In this document: positions 1 to 6,814 of the stretch, in pieces | Numbering within the stretch: the first letter of the stretch is position 1 | How the letters are laid out: every line of letters starts with the position of its first letter | Assembly: GCA_025455445.1 (NCBI GenBank) | Contig: JALOMN010000078.1 | Location: forward strand, 1-7,044 | Reading direction: 5' to 3' | Length of the DNA: 7,044 nt | From: Cyclobacteriaceae bacterium | Lineage (GTDB): Bacteria > Bacteroidota > Bacteroidia > Cytophagales > Cyclobacteriaceae | Program-made: the position numbers and the translations under genes | Notes under the pieces: generated by a model | What the model saw: only the letters and a program-made list of their open reading frames with translations | Database searches by the model: none | Told to the model about the DNA's origin: nothing

Positions 1-693
1 GAGGGATCAACTAATATTACTCAACTAATCGCCAGCCACTCTGAGCAAGTAAAAACAATCGCCCTAAAAGGGTTGAGTCTACTGGCAAATACCGGTAAAG
101 GAATATTATTGTTTACGCTGGCTGTATTGCTGAGTGGAGTATTATTAGCATACGCAAAAACTTCGGGCGAGCTGGTGAAATCGCTCTTTGTAAAACTGCT
201 GGGCAATTTTGGAGCAAACCTTACCAATCTTGCTGAGATTACCGTGCGCAACGTGGCCAAAGGTATATTGGGTGTGGCTGTCATACAATCCATGCTGGCA
301 GGGGTTGGATTTGTAGTGGCAGGAATTCCATTAGCCGGTGTATGGATCGTTATCTGTTTGATATTAGCCATTGTGCAGGTAGGAATAATGCCGGTTTCAA
401 TTGGTGTAATTATTTATATCTGGAGCAACGGGACCACGCTTACTGCAATCTTGCTTACTGTTTGGATGCTTTTTGTAGGCATCATTGATAATATTTTAAA
501 ACCAATTATGCTGGGCAAAGGAGCGCCTGTGCCTATGGCTGTAGTGTTTATTGGAGCAATCGGTGGCTTTATGAGTACAGGTTTTATCGGCTTATTCACC
601 GGTGCAATTATACTTTCTGTGGGATACAAATTGTTCAATGCATGGATCAACTCTCCTAAGCCAGAAACAACTGAAACTGAAACGTTAAATTGA
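1..693 (+). CDS. AI-2E family transporter, C-terminal part (5' end outside window)
   Basis: This is an integral inner-membrane protein of the AI-2E permease family (PF01594; YdiK/YhhT/TqsA relatives). The substrate cannot be told: family members have been linked to autoinducer-2 export and to ion or proton antiport. The frame is open from base 1, so the gene starts upstream and about 230 residues are visible. A TTG at 73 is only an internal leucine codon. Long hydrophobic segments occupy most of the protein. The C-terminal part shows the family pattern: IIDNILKPIMLGKG followed by a Pro-containing, Gly-rich helix pair (VFIGAIGGF, then GFIGLFTGAIIL). It ends in a short polar, Thr/Glu-rich tail. 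The stop at 691-693 is followed closely by a terminator, so this is the last gene of its transcript. The family call is from recognition of the C-terminal pattern; the function is inferred from the family only. Confidence 0.85.
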   Translation, partial: EGSTNITQLIASHSEQVKTIALKGLSLLANTGKGILLFTLAVLLSGVLLAYAKTSGELVKSLFVKLLGNFGANLTNLAEITVRNVAKGILGVAVIQSMLAGVGFVVAGIPLAGVWIVICLILAIVQVGIMPVSIGVIIYIWSNGTTLTAILLTVWMLFVGIIDNILKPIMLGKGAPVPMAVVFIGAIGGFMSTGFIGLFTGAIILSVGYKLFNAWINSPKPETTETETLN

Positions 694-718
694 TACACAG
701 CTCTAGCTATAAACTAAG

Positions 719-752
719 AACAGCGCACGTAAAAACCGTGCGTTGTTTTTTT
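719..752 (+). terminator. Intrinsic (Rho-independent) terminator
   Basis: An 11-bp stem (719-729 pairs with 737-747, one G-U pair) encloses a 7-base loop (730-736). A run of seven T at 746-752 overlaps the stem base. It lies 25 bases after the stop of the AI-2E-family gene and between two convergent genes. On the - strand the trailing sequence is only moderately U-rich, so it may also stop the opposing transcript, but less well. Confidence 0.82.
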
Positions 753-772
753 ATTATACACAAATGTAAACA

Positions 773-1948
773 TCAAAACATTTCACCCACATTGATCCAA
801 ATGCTCCAGTAATTTTCACTGAAGCCAAGATCAATTGCTACGTTAGCATTTGAATATTTATTGAATTTAGCACGAAGACCAACACCGGCACCCGCTTTCC
901 AGTATTTGAAATTTTGAGTATCAAATTCGGAGGCAGATGATACGTTCATGAATGCCACTAAGCCCAATAGTCCATTATGAGAAATCTGGTAACGCTGTTC
1001 TGCTTCATAGTACATCATGGCATTGGAACGATATCGACCGGATTGAAAACCACGGCTGGCTATACCTGTATTGGGCACCCAATTAGTGGCAGGTAAATGC
1101 AAATAAGGTGCTGAACCAGTAAGCAGTGTCAAGTAATAACCACGCATGGCAAGAATAGATCGCGCTTTTCTAAGAGGGATGTATTTACGGGCATCTATAA
1201 ACAACGTCTGATAATCCTGATCACTGCCTAATTCGGTGGCATTCACACGCCAGCTCGCAAGAAAGTATCCACCTTTTGGTGGGTTAATGGCATTATAGCG
1301 AATATCATAGGAGAGGTTAAATGTTACACCGGAAGATATGGAAGGATCGGATGTATCAAGTACGTATTGATCCAGGTTACTCTCACTAGAAATTTCGCTT
1401 TCCTCTATGTTATAATTTCGGTCCAGGGCATATCCAATCCCGGCAAACCAGTTATTTCCAATCTTTTTTAGTGCATTCTGATAGATTCTGATAAAATCTG
1501 TATTAATCAGCGACCTCGAAAATTCCTCTGTATCACCTCCTAACCCCCAGGTGTATTGTGGAAAATGTGCAATCCGATAATCACCAATAAAATTCCATGA
1601 ATTATTCGCTAACCAGATGTTGGGTCGCATATAAAACCCAAATCGACTGGTAAAATCAGTATAGGGAATAAAATAAATGTTAGAAAGGTTTGTCGTTGCA
1701 GGATCGCCTAATGAAAATGCTGCATTGATGGAAGTGATCAATGCCTTGCCACCGCCTGGCGTGCTTACGGGTGCGGGAAAAAAGGAGAAATAGACTTTTC
1801 TATCAGAGCGATACTTGTTTGCTTCTTTAAATTTCCTCTTACCAATAAAAACATCCACCAAATCAACCTGGGTTGAATCCAAGTTCTGTGAAAACGCATA
1901 GAAATGAGGCGTTATGGATAAGAATAGAAAAAGAAGAATCCTTAACAT
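773..1948 (-). CDS. BamA/TamA-family (Omp85-type) outer-membrane beta-barrel protein without POTRA domains
   Basis: This is an exported 391-residue protein with a D15/Omp85-type barrel (PF01103 type). A signal peptide covers about residues 1-20 (LLFLFLSI core, probable cut near AFS|Q). After a short charged region, the rest is alternating aromatic and polar beta-strand sequence. Family marks are NPPKGGYF near 222-229, the lid-loop motif RGFQSGR at 299-305 followed by the acidic/aromatic strand YYEAEQRY, and a terminal Phe, as expected for a BAM-recognised last strand. No POTRA repeat fits between the signal peptide and the barrel, so it is shorter than true BamA or TamA. It is unlikely to be the essential assembly factor. 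Stand-alone barrels of this kind are frequent in Bacteroidota and their role is unknown. The ATG at 1946-1948 directly precedes the signal peptide. The gene is divergent from the patatin-barrel gene and convergent with the AI-2E-family gene. Confidence 0.87.
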   Translation of the reverse strand: MLRILLFLFLSITPHFYAFSQNLDSTQVDLVDVFIGKRKFKEANKYRSDRKVYFSFFPAPVSTPGGGKALITSINAAFSLGDPATTNLSNIYFIPYTDFTSRFGFYMRPNIWLANNSWNFIGDYRIAHFPQYTWGLGGDTEEFSRSLINTDFIRIYQNALKKIGNNWFAGIGYALDRNYNIEESEISSESNLDQYVLDTSDPSISSGVTFNLSYDIRYNAINPPKGGYFLASWRVNATELGSDQDYQTLFIDARKYIPLRKARSILAMRGYYLTLLTGSAPYLHLPATNWVPNTGIASRGFQSGRYRSNAMMYYEAEQRYQISHNGLLGLVAFMNVSSASEFDTQNFKYWKAGAGVGLRAKFNKYSNANVAIDLGFSENYWSIWINVGEMF

Positions 1949-2050
1949 GAATCAGCTTGATACAAAAGAACAAAAGACCATCGTAAAGAAAAACTTTCTA
2001 AGTCAGTGATTGGTCAATTCTTTTAGCACTAGCAAAGGATAGGATTTGCA

Positions 2051-2081
2051 TTGTTAGTAAGGCGTTAAATTTCTAGATTTG
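2051..2081 (+). promoter_or_regulatory. Bacteroidota-type promoter for the patatin-barrel gene
   Basis: TAGATTTG at 2074-2081 matches the Bacteroidota -7 consensus TAnnTTTG in all six fixed positions. A TTG at 2051-2053 (ATTG with the preceding base, against consensus TTTG) lies 20 bases upstream, which is the expected spacing for the -33 box. Transcription would start close to 2088, leaving only about ten bases of leader before the ATG at 2098. The consensus is established knowledge; use of this site is inference. Confidence 0.55.
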
Positions 2082-2097
2082 GTTTATTCTTCAATTT

Positions 2098-4383
2098 ATG
2101 TTTCAGAACAAAATCACTGCACAGTTTTCTCAAACAAGAAAATATGTTTTAACTATTTGCTTTTGTTTACTTGCGCTTGGTGGATTGGCTCAGAAACAAC
2201 GCCCAAAAATCGGATTGGTTCTTAGTGGAGGTGGAGCAAAAGGGATTGCCCACATAGGAGTTTTAAAAGCGATGGAGGAAGCAGGTCTCAGCCCTGATTA
2301 CATTACCGGCACCAGTATGGGCAGTATAGTGGGTGCATTGTATGCAGCGGGATATTCTGCTGATGAGTTAGCAAAAATCGTTGAACATGCAGACTGGGGA
2401 TTACTTTTGTCGAACAAGATTCCTTTCAATGAGGTCACGTTTGAAGAGAAGCCTTATTATGGCAGATATCTTTTTGACTTCTATATCAAAGAGCGTGAAC
2501 TCCAATTGCCCAAGGGAATTATTGAGGGCGAAGCACTCATGCGATTATTCTCCAACCTTACAAGACCTGTTCATGGAATTACAGATTTTAACAATCTACC
2601 TATTCCTTTTGCATGCATCGGGACTGATATTGTTACAGGTGAACGTGTAGTTTTAAATAAGGGATCCCTTGCCATGGCTATGCGGGCCAGTATGGCAATT
2701 CCAACGATTTTCACTCCGGTAAAAATTGATGGCCACTTACTCGTTGATGGTGGGCTGGTTCACAACATGCCTGTAACAGAAGTAATTGATATGGGTGCTG
2801 ATATAGTGATTGGTGTATTTGTTAGTTCTGATCTTGCAGAGGAAGAAAATCTTAATTCCGCAGTTTCTGTGCTCACGCAATCGGCATTTATCACCAGTGC
2901 TTTTGATTCCCGAAAGGAATTAGCAAAATGCAATCTGTTGATTCAGCCTAAACTGGATGGCTTTTCAACTGGCAGCTTCAACAGTAGTAACGAAATACTG
3001 GAGCGAGGAATGGAATCAGGAAAAGAATATCTGGAAGTATTTAAAAAGCTAGCCGATTCTCTCAACCAATTTGGCCCCGCGCACAAGGTGATTAAGCCAC
3101 AAATCCAAACTGAATATGTATTTGATGAAGTTTTAGTTGAAGGAAGTACTACAATTGATAAAGAATTTATCATAGGTAAAATGCGAGTAAAGCCTGGTGA
3201 ATCTGTATCTATCGGGCATATTGAAAAAAGACTTCAATTAATATATGGTACACTCTACTTTGAAAAACTGTGGTATGAAATACTCGGCCCCCCAGATCAC
3301 TTGGTTTTAAAAATACACGTAACAGAGCGACTAAAGACTCAATTGCGATTTTCCTATCATTATGATTCGGAGAATAAAGGAGGGGTTGTTGCCAATGCTA
3401 CTTTTCGAAACACCGTTCTAAATAGAAGTAGGTTGGTACTGGAGGCAGACTTGGCTTCCTATCCACGCACCACCATCGACTACTTCAAGTACCTGGGCAG
3501 ACACCAGAACCTTGGTTTACAACTACTTGGAAGTTATCAAAAAAATGAATTCCCCATTTATGATAGCCTTGGCAATTTAAACTATCTCTTTAGTAGTAAT
3601 TACACGACTGCCACCTTTCGATTTCAGACCACCTTATTTCAAAATGGAGCAATTGGCCTTGAAGCCCGCTACAATGACATACAGATAAAACCGAAAATTG
3701 CAGAAAGCTCAATTCGAACCATATCAAAAATTGATTATACCAACACTTACTTTTCACTGTACTATCGCTTTGATAACTGGAACGAGCGATATTTCCCAAC
3801 ACGAGGAATCAAAGCTGAATTCAAAGTTTCAGCTACCACAAAACCCGATGCAACAGTTGTTATCAGCGATACATTAATTCTCGGACCTGATCAGCTTGGG
3901 AGTTTATTAGAGACGGAAAACATCGCCTCTGTGGATCTGACCCTATTTCCTATTATACCGATTGGCGATAGATTTTCCATTCTTGCTAAAACGCGATTAA
4001 AGGTATCCACACTTGATGCCGATAAACTTAATTTAGCAGACTATGACTTCGTGGGTGGTTTCATCCCGGGTTGGGGCAACGCGAATGAATATTTTGGTGG
4101 CAATGCCAAAGAATATCAATTGGCTAACTACTTCTATGGCCGTCTAAGTTTACAATACCAAATGAAACCCTCCTTGTATTTACAAGGGCACTTTAATTAC
4201 ATTAATTCCAACTTAGGTATTGAGGATGTGCAAATGAGCAAACTCGGTGACAGAACAAATCGATTTGGATATGGGGCTTCCCTGGGATTAAATTCCCCGC
4301 TAGGGCCACTAATATTTGCGTTTGCAAAAGATCATTTCCGGGATGAATGGAAAGCTACGTTGGCAATAGGATTTTACTACTAG
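2098..4383 (+). CDS. Patatin-like phospholipase fused to POTRA and outer-membrane barrel (PlpD-like)
   Basis: This is a 761-residue exported lipase-autotransporter type protein. A signal peptide spans about 1-31 (long basic n-region, hydrophobic core 17-30, probable cut at GLA|Q). The patatin domain covers about 37-245. It has the oxyanion loop GGGAKG (44-49), nucleophile elbow GTSMG with Ser73, the conserved ASMAIP stretch (198-202 region) and the dyad Asp217 in DGG. All catalytic residues are present, so activity as a Ser-Asp lipid acyl hydrolase is expected. A POTRA-like domain follows at about 340-412 (FDEVLVEG start, FEKLWYEI middle). The remainder is an Omp85-type barrel that ends in an aromatic residue (IGFYY). 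This order matches type Vd secretion proteins such as Pseudomonas PlpD. Whether the lipase is released or stays at the surface is unknown. An in-frame stop at 2074-2076 leaves ATG 2098 as the only plausible start. Confidence 0.95.
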   Translation: MFQNKITAQFSQTRKYVLTICFCLLALGGLAQKQRPKIGLVLSGGGAKGIAHIGVLKAMEEAGLSPDYITGTSMGSIVGALYAAGYSADELAKIVEHADWGLLLSNKIPFNEVTFEEKPYYGRYLFDFYIKERELQLPKGIIEGEALMRLFSNLTRPVHGITDFNNLPIPFACIGTDIVTGERVVLNKGSLAMAMRASMAIPTIFTPVKIDGHLLVDGGLVHNMPVTEVIDMGADIVIGVFVSSDLAEEENLNSAVSVLTQSAFITSAFDSRKELAKCNLLIQPKLDGFSTGSFNSSNEILERGMESGKEYLEVFKKLADSLNQFGPAHKVIKPQIQTEYVFDEVLVEGSTTIDKEFIIGKMRVKPGESVSIGHIEKRLQLIYGTLYFEKLWYEILGPPDHLVLKIHVTERLKTQLRFSYHYDSENKGGVVANATFRNTVLNRSRLVLEADLASYPRTTIDYFKYLGRHQNLGLQLLGSYQKNEFPIYDSLGNLNYLFSSNYTTATFRFQTTLFQNGAIGLEARYNDIQIKPKIAESSIRTISKIDYTNTYFSLYYRFDNWNERYFPTRGIKAEFKVSATTKPDATVVISDTLILGPDQLGSLLETENIASVDLTLFPIIPIGDRFSILAKTRLKVSTLDADKLNLADYDFVGGFIPGWGNANEYFGGNAKEYQLANYFYGRLSLQYQMKPSLYLQGHFNYINSNLGIEDVQMSKLGDRTNRFGYGASLGLNSPLGPLIFAFAKDHFRDEWKATLAIGFYY

Positions 4384-4684
4384 TTTACAGACTCTAAAAT
4401 GTTAATAATATTTTGTTTAATATTCTAACCTATTCATGTCTTAATAAGTAAACATTTTCTAATGCAACTCTTGAGTAATCTGCCAATACGTTGAAAGTAG
4501 AGTTCGCTAGTCTTCAATACGGTAGCATTGCCTACCCAAAAAACTACATCGGATAATCGGAAATAAGGGAGCAATACAATGCTGTACAATTAAAGACTAT
4601 AAGTAAAATTACAATTCAAATCTTAACGGGTAATTTTATTTAAACGAAATTACTCGTAAAATTAAGAGACCAAACTTCAAATCT
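4384..4684. other. Gene-free 301-base stretch with several short hairpins
   Basis: No + strand coding frame is convincing here. Near the patatin stop, 4401-4412 can fold with 4419-4429 into an A/T-only hairpin lacking a good T tract, a weak terminator candidate. Two neighbouring hairpins follow: 4491-4500 with 4507-4517 (TTGAA/TTCAA outer arms, TAG/CTA inner arms) and 4521-4525 with 4532-4536 (GGTAG/CTACC). On the - strand 4434-4589 is open for 51 codons but has no ATG. The 3' quarter holds an A/T-rich repeat cluster, listed separately. No match to the TAnnTTTG promoter box was found, so the promoter of the next gene is not located. Confidence 0.5.
4603..4664. repeat. Cluster of alternating GTAAAATTA / TAATTTTAC-type arms
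   Basis: Four related arms lie within 62 bases: GTAAAATTA at 4603-4611, GTAATTTTA at 4630-4638, GAAATTAC at 4646-4653 and GTAAAATTA at 4656-4664. The first and last are exact 9-base direct repeats. The second is the exact reverse complement of TAAAATTAC at 4604-4612. It can also pair with the third in a 12-bp stem (4626-4637 with 4646-4657, two G-T pairs, 8-base loop). The cluster ends 20 bases before the start codon at 4685. It could be a leader RNA with alternative folds or a double operator, but simple A/T-rich chance repetition is possible. Confidence 0.4.
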
Positions 4685-5389
4685 ATGACACACAAAATCC
4701 GCATTGCTATATTGAGTTTCCTGCTAATTGGAGTATTTACAATTTCTTCTTTTGCACAGGAAGAAACCAGTTTTGGCGCTTTCATCGCGTCACCAGTAGG
4801 CAAGTTTAAATCAACTGATTTGGATGGCGGTGGATTTGCCAAGCAAGGCTGGGGCGTAGTGCTTGACTCAAAAAATAACATTAAAGGACTGCCGGAAGCA
4901 TTTACTGTTTATTTCCACGGCACCTATCAATGGAATGAAATGGATACGGAAACTTTGGCTAAGGAGTTTACTGCTGGCTTAGGCAATCGAACTGAGATCT
5001 CTGATAGTAAATACAGCCCTATCCTTACTACAATCGGTCCGGCCTATGAGTTTTCATTAACTGAAAAGATAAAGTTTGGTGTCAATGGTACTGCGGGTAT
5101 CATATTCAATAACACTAAGGCATTCTCCATTAAGGTTTATGATAGTAACAATACAGTGATCGTAAATGAACTTATTAATTTTGATAATAAAGTAGCCTTT
5201 GCTTATTCTTTTGGCGCAGAGTTAAAATTTGTGCTGATACCTGACTTAATTGGCCTTTCATTATACACTGATTATACTTCTGCCAATCAGAGCACGGATA
5301 TAACTTCTCAAAATATACAGGAGAACGATTCATTTCAAAAGTTGCAATATTTTAATATAGGTGCCAAGTTAGTGTTCAAGAAAAAGTAA
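4685..5389 (+). CDS. Exported protein, probable small outer-membrane beta-barrel
   Basis: This is a 234-residue protein of unknown exact function. Residues 1-24 form a clear signal peptide: basic MTHKIR, hydrophobic core, and probable cut SFA|Q with Gln at +1, which is common in Bacteroidota. The mature part consists of short alternating stretches typical of small porin-like barrels: FGAFIASPVGKF near the start, FTVYFHGTYQW, a repeated IGPAYEF / FGVNGTAGIIF strand-turn-strand pattern, FAYSFGAELKF, and a closing strand FNIGAKLVF followed by basic residues. No lipobox and no enzymatic motif are seen. It most resembles the general outer-membrane beta-barrel group (PF13505/PF13568-like), with no specific family recognised. 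It starts at an ATG without a Shine-Dalgarno sequence, just after a repeat cluster. The next small membrane gene begins 49 bases after its stop with no strong terminator between, so co-transcription is possible. Confidence 0.82.
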   Translation: MTHKIRIAILSFLLIGVFTISSFAQEETSFGAFIASPVGKFKSTDLDGGGFAKQGWGVVLDSKNNIKGLPEAFTVYFHGTYQWNEMDTETLAKEFTAGLGNRTEISDSKYSPILTTIGPAYEFSLTEKIKFGVNGTAGIIFNNTKAFSIKVYDSNNTVIVNELINFDNKVAFAYSFGAELKFVLIPDLIGLSLYTDYTSANQSTDITSQNIQENDSFQKLQYFNIGAKLVFKKK

Positions 5390-5438
5390 ACGCAGTTGAA
5401 CTCTATTCAAGCATGGTTCACACTAATCTCTATGTTCT

Positions 5439-5778
5439 ATGAGTAAGCCGTTGACCTTAAGCCGAGCTTCCTATTCCACATATGCTGTATCTATATTGAT
5501 CATTACATTCGGTATGGTACTCTCATCGTTTGTATACGATGCACCATATGGTTCACAGAAGATGATTCTAGTTTTGCTCCCCTTTCTGATTGCCCTGAAT
5601 GGCATGGTGTGTCGCAGGATACGGGATATGGTTCTACTACCAATACTTTAAACCCTTCTATAGTAATAAATTCATTTTGTTCATCAGGAGCCTGTTATGT
5701 ATGCTGTTACCTGTATTATTCGTATGCCTTGGTACAGCCCTGTATTTTATTCAGAACGGAAGCGTAAAACTTGATTGA
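5439..5778 (+). pseudogene. Small multi-pass membrane protein gene broken by a frameshift
   Basis: Two overlapping frames read as one protein. From ATG 5439 the first frame gives a basic start, a hydrophobic segment (SILIITFGMVL), a short loop with DAPYGSQ, and a second hydrophobic segment (MILVLLPFLIALN). After about 5600 it turns into unrelated sequence and stops at 5649-5651. The next frame is stop-free from 5599 to the TGA at 5776-5778. It continues naturally with an aromatic stretch (GIWFYYQYFKP), a third long hydrophobic segment (LLCMLLPVLFVCLG) and a polar end. Removing one base near 5598-5602 (for example one A or one G) would join them into a protein of about 112 residues with three or so membrane helices. 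No family is recognised. The break may be a real mutation, a sequencing error, or less likely a functional frameshift. The start has no in-frame alternative, because a stop lies at 5424-5426. Confidence 0.65.
5599..5778 (+). CDS. C-terminal half of the broken membrane protein (59 codons from an internal ATG)
   Basis: This is the second frame of the frameshifted gene described for 5439-5778. An ATG at 5599-5601 directly follows an in-frame TGA at 5596-5598. The 59-residue product would contain an aromatic, amphipathic start, one strong membrane helix (about residues 31-50) and a short polar tail ending in VKLD. As an independent gene it would overlap the first frame by 53 bases and start inside the sequence of a membrane helix. 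It is therefore better read as the lost C-terminus of the upstream frame than as a separate small gene. Confidence 0.4.
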   Translation: MAWCVAGYGIWFYYQYFKPFYSNKFILFIRSLLCMLLPVLFVCLGTALYFIQNGSVKLD

Positions 5779-5908
5779 GTTTACAATGATAGTAAGGCTC
5801 AACACATTCAGAGAAAAACTTATCAATTATTGTATAAATGTTAAGTCGAAACTAAATTAACAAACATAAATAAATAGAAATTATTTCATTAAACTAAAAT
5901 TTTGAAAC

Positions 5909-6607
5909 ATGAAAAAGACCAAAGTAACTCTCATTTCACTCTTCTCGGTGATCCTGTTAATGTCATTTTTAATTCCTTCGGGCAGTGAGTATTACCCTAT
6001 GGAAAAGGGTACGAAAACAGTTTTTACCCATTATGACGATAAAGGTGTTATAACGAAAATTGTAACAAATGATATCACAGAACATACCGTTGAAAATGGT
6101 ATTGAGAAGTCAACGACAACTTCCGTGATGGAGGATAAGGAAAAACACAAGTCGACAACTTTAAAATTTGAATCAAAATTTGATGGGACTGTTTTTGAGG
6201 TAGATTTAAAAAAGATCACAGAAGAAACCTTACGCTCAGGAATAAAAGATTCTAAAGTGCAAGTATCTGTCGAAGGAAATAATTTTAAATTACCAAATAA
6301 CTTACAGATAGGTCAAAAACTTGATGAGATAGATTTAGATATGGTAATGACTTCGGGAAATACAAATTTCAAATTTTATATGCATTACACCGATAGAACT
6401 GTTACAGGAAAGGAGACCGTGAAAACGCCTGCTGGTGAATTTGATTGTTTTATTATTTCCAGCCAAACAGAAGTGAAGATGTTAACGACAAAAAGTGGCT
6501 CCTCAAAATCATGGATCGCGAAAGGAGTTGGACTAGTTAAGCAGGAGGATTATAACAAAAAAGGTAAACTCATTTCGTCAGAAGTTTTAACAGAATTTAA
6601 TAGGTAG
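5909..6607 (+). CDS. Secreted DUF3108-like (TapB-type) protein
   Basis: This is a 232-residue exported protein of unknown function. Residues 1-25 form a signal peptide (KKTK start, hydrophobic core LISLFSVILLMSFLI, small residues SGS). The mature part begins YYPMEKGTKTVFTHYDDKG, an opening typical of Bacteroidota DUF3108-like/TapB-family proteins. The family-like C-terminal half carries TPAGEFDCF (173-181) and WIAKGVGLVKQ (202-212), then a final strand with LTEF. In such proteins the PAGEFDC and G-V-G-L-V-K parts belong to an extended antiparallel sheet. A lipocalin-like or periplasmic binding fold is a guess only. The single Cys180 is not a lipobox. The ATG at 5909 follows a very A/T-rich leader (5841-5908, hardly any G), which replaces a Shine-Dalgarno site as is usual in this phylum. 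It is the only intact gene in its immediate neighbourhood, with 130 bases upstream and a convergent gene downstream. Confidence 0.82.
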   Translation: MKKTKVTLISLFSVILLMSFLIPSGSEYYPMEKGTKTVFTHYDDKGVITKIVTNDITEHTVENGIEKSTTTSVMEDKEKHKSTTLKFESKFDGTVFEVDLKKITEETLRSGIKDSKVQVSVEGNNFKLPNNLQIGQKLDEIDLDMVMTSGNTNFKFYMHYTDRTVTGKETVKTPAGEFDCFIISSQTEVKMLTTKSGSSKSWIAKGVGLVKQEDYNKKGKLISSEVLTEFNR

Positions 6608-6675
6608 AAATTTACCGCAGCCCAGGTAATGAGGGTTTGCTTGTGGAGTTTAGAATGGCAGACCAAAACAAATCA

Positions 6676-6710
6676 CCGGACTAAAGAGCCGGAAGTGTTT
6701 TACCTTTATT
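6676..6710 (+). terminator. Weak terminator candidate after the DUF3108-like gene
   Basis: CCGG at 6676-6679 plus CT at 6681-6682 pairs with AG at 6687-6688 plus CCGG at 6689-6692. This makes a 6-bp stem with one bulged A and a 4-base loop. It is followed by an interrupted T-rich stretch (6698-6710). It lies about 70 bases after the stop at 6605-6607. The imperfect stem and broken T tract keep the confidence low. Confidence 0.35.
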
Positions 6711-6743
6711 TATTGCTGGTCATTAAATTAAGATTATTATGAT

Positions 6744-6767
6744 GTTGCAGGTCGCCTGACCCGCAAC
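6744..6767. repeat. GC-rich REP-like palindrome in a convergent gap
   Basis: GTTGC (6744-6748) pairs with GCAAC (6763-6767) and GGTC (6750-6753) with GACC (6758-6761). One A-C mismatch separates the blocks and the loop is GCCT. The result is a near-perfect 24-base hairpin in otherwise A/T-rich sequence between two convergent genes. Neither strand has a T run directly after it, so it is not a classic intrinsic terminator. It may be a dispersed REP-type element or a transcript-end stabiliser. Its copy number elsewhere is unknown. Confidence 0.5.
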
Positions 6768-6814
6768 GGTTGAGTTTCCAATTTGAAATCATTTCTCCTT
6801 GTTGATTACTAATT

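Noticed and set aside
21..698. Long - strand frames opposite the AI-2E-family gene (21-371 and 414-698)
   Set aside because: They are antisense to a strongly recognisable membrane protein, show low-complexity Pro/Ile/Thr-rich translations typical of shadows, and have no supporting start context.
1949..2050. Promoter for the - strand barrel gene
   Set aside because: The best candidate on the - strand reads TATCCTTTG, one base too long between TA and TTTG, and no -33-like TTG sits at a suitable distance. It is not strong enough to annotate.
2381..3802. Alternative frames inside the patatin-barrel gene (2381-2650 +, 2943-3173 -, 3590-3802 -)
   Set aside because: They lie entirely within a gene whose frame carries catalytic motifs and barrel sequence. 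Their translations show no domain, and nothing indicates independent expression.
4401..4429. Hairpin after the patatin-barrel gene as a terminator
   Set aside because: The stem is made almost only of A-T pairs with an internal asymmetry, and no T run follows. It is mentioned within the intergenic entry but not called as a terminator.
4636..4881. A - strand frame overlapping the start of the small barrel gene
   Set aside because: It covers the signal peptide and first strands of a convincing + strand exported protein and has no recognisable content of its own.
6031..6219. A - strand 62-codon frame inside the DUF3108-like gene
   Set aside because: It is antisense to the well-supported gene and Ser/Val/Phe-rich as expected from the complementary strand of Lys/Glu/Thr codons.
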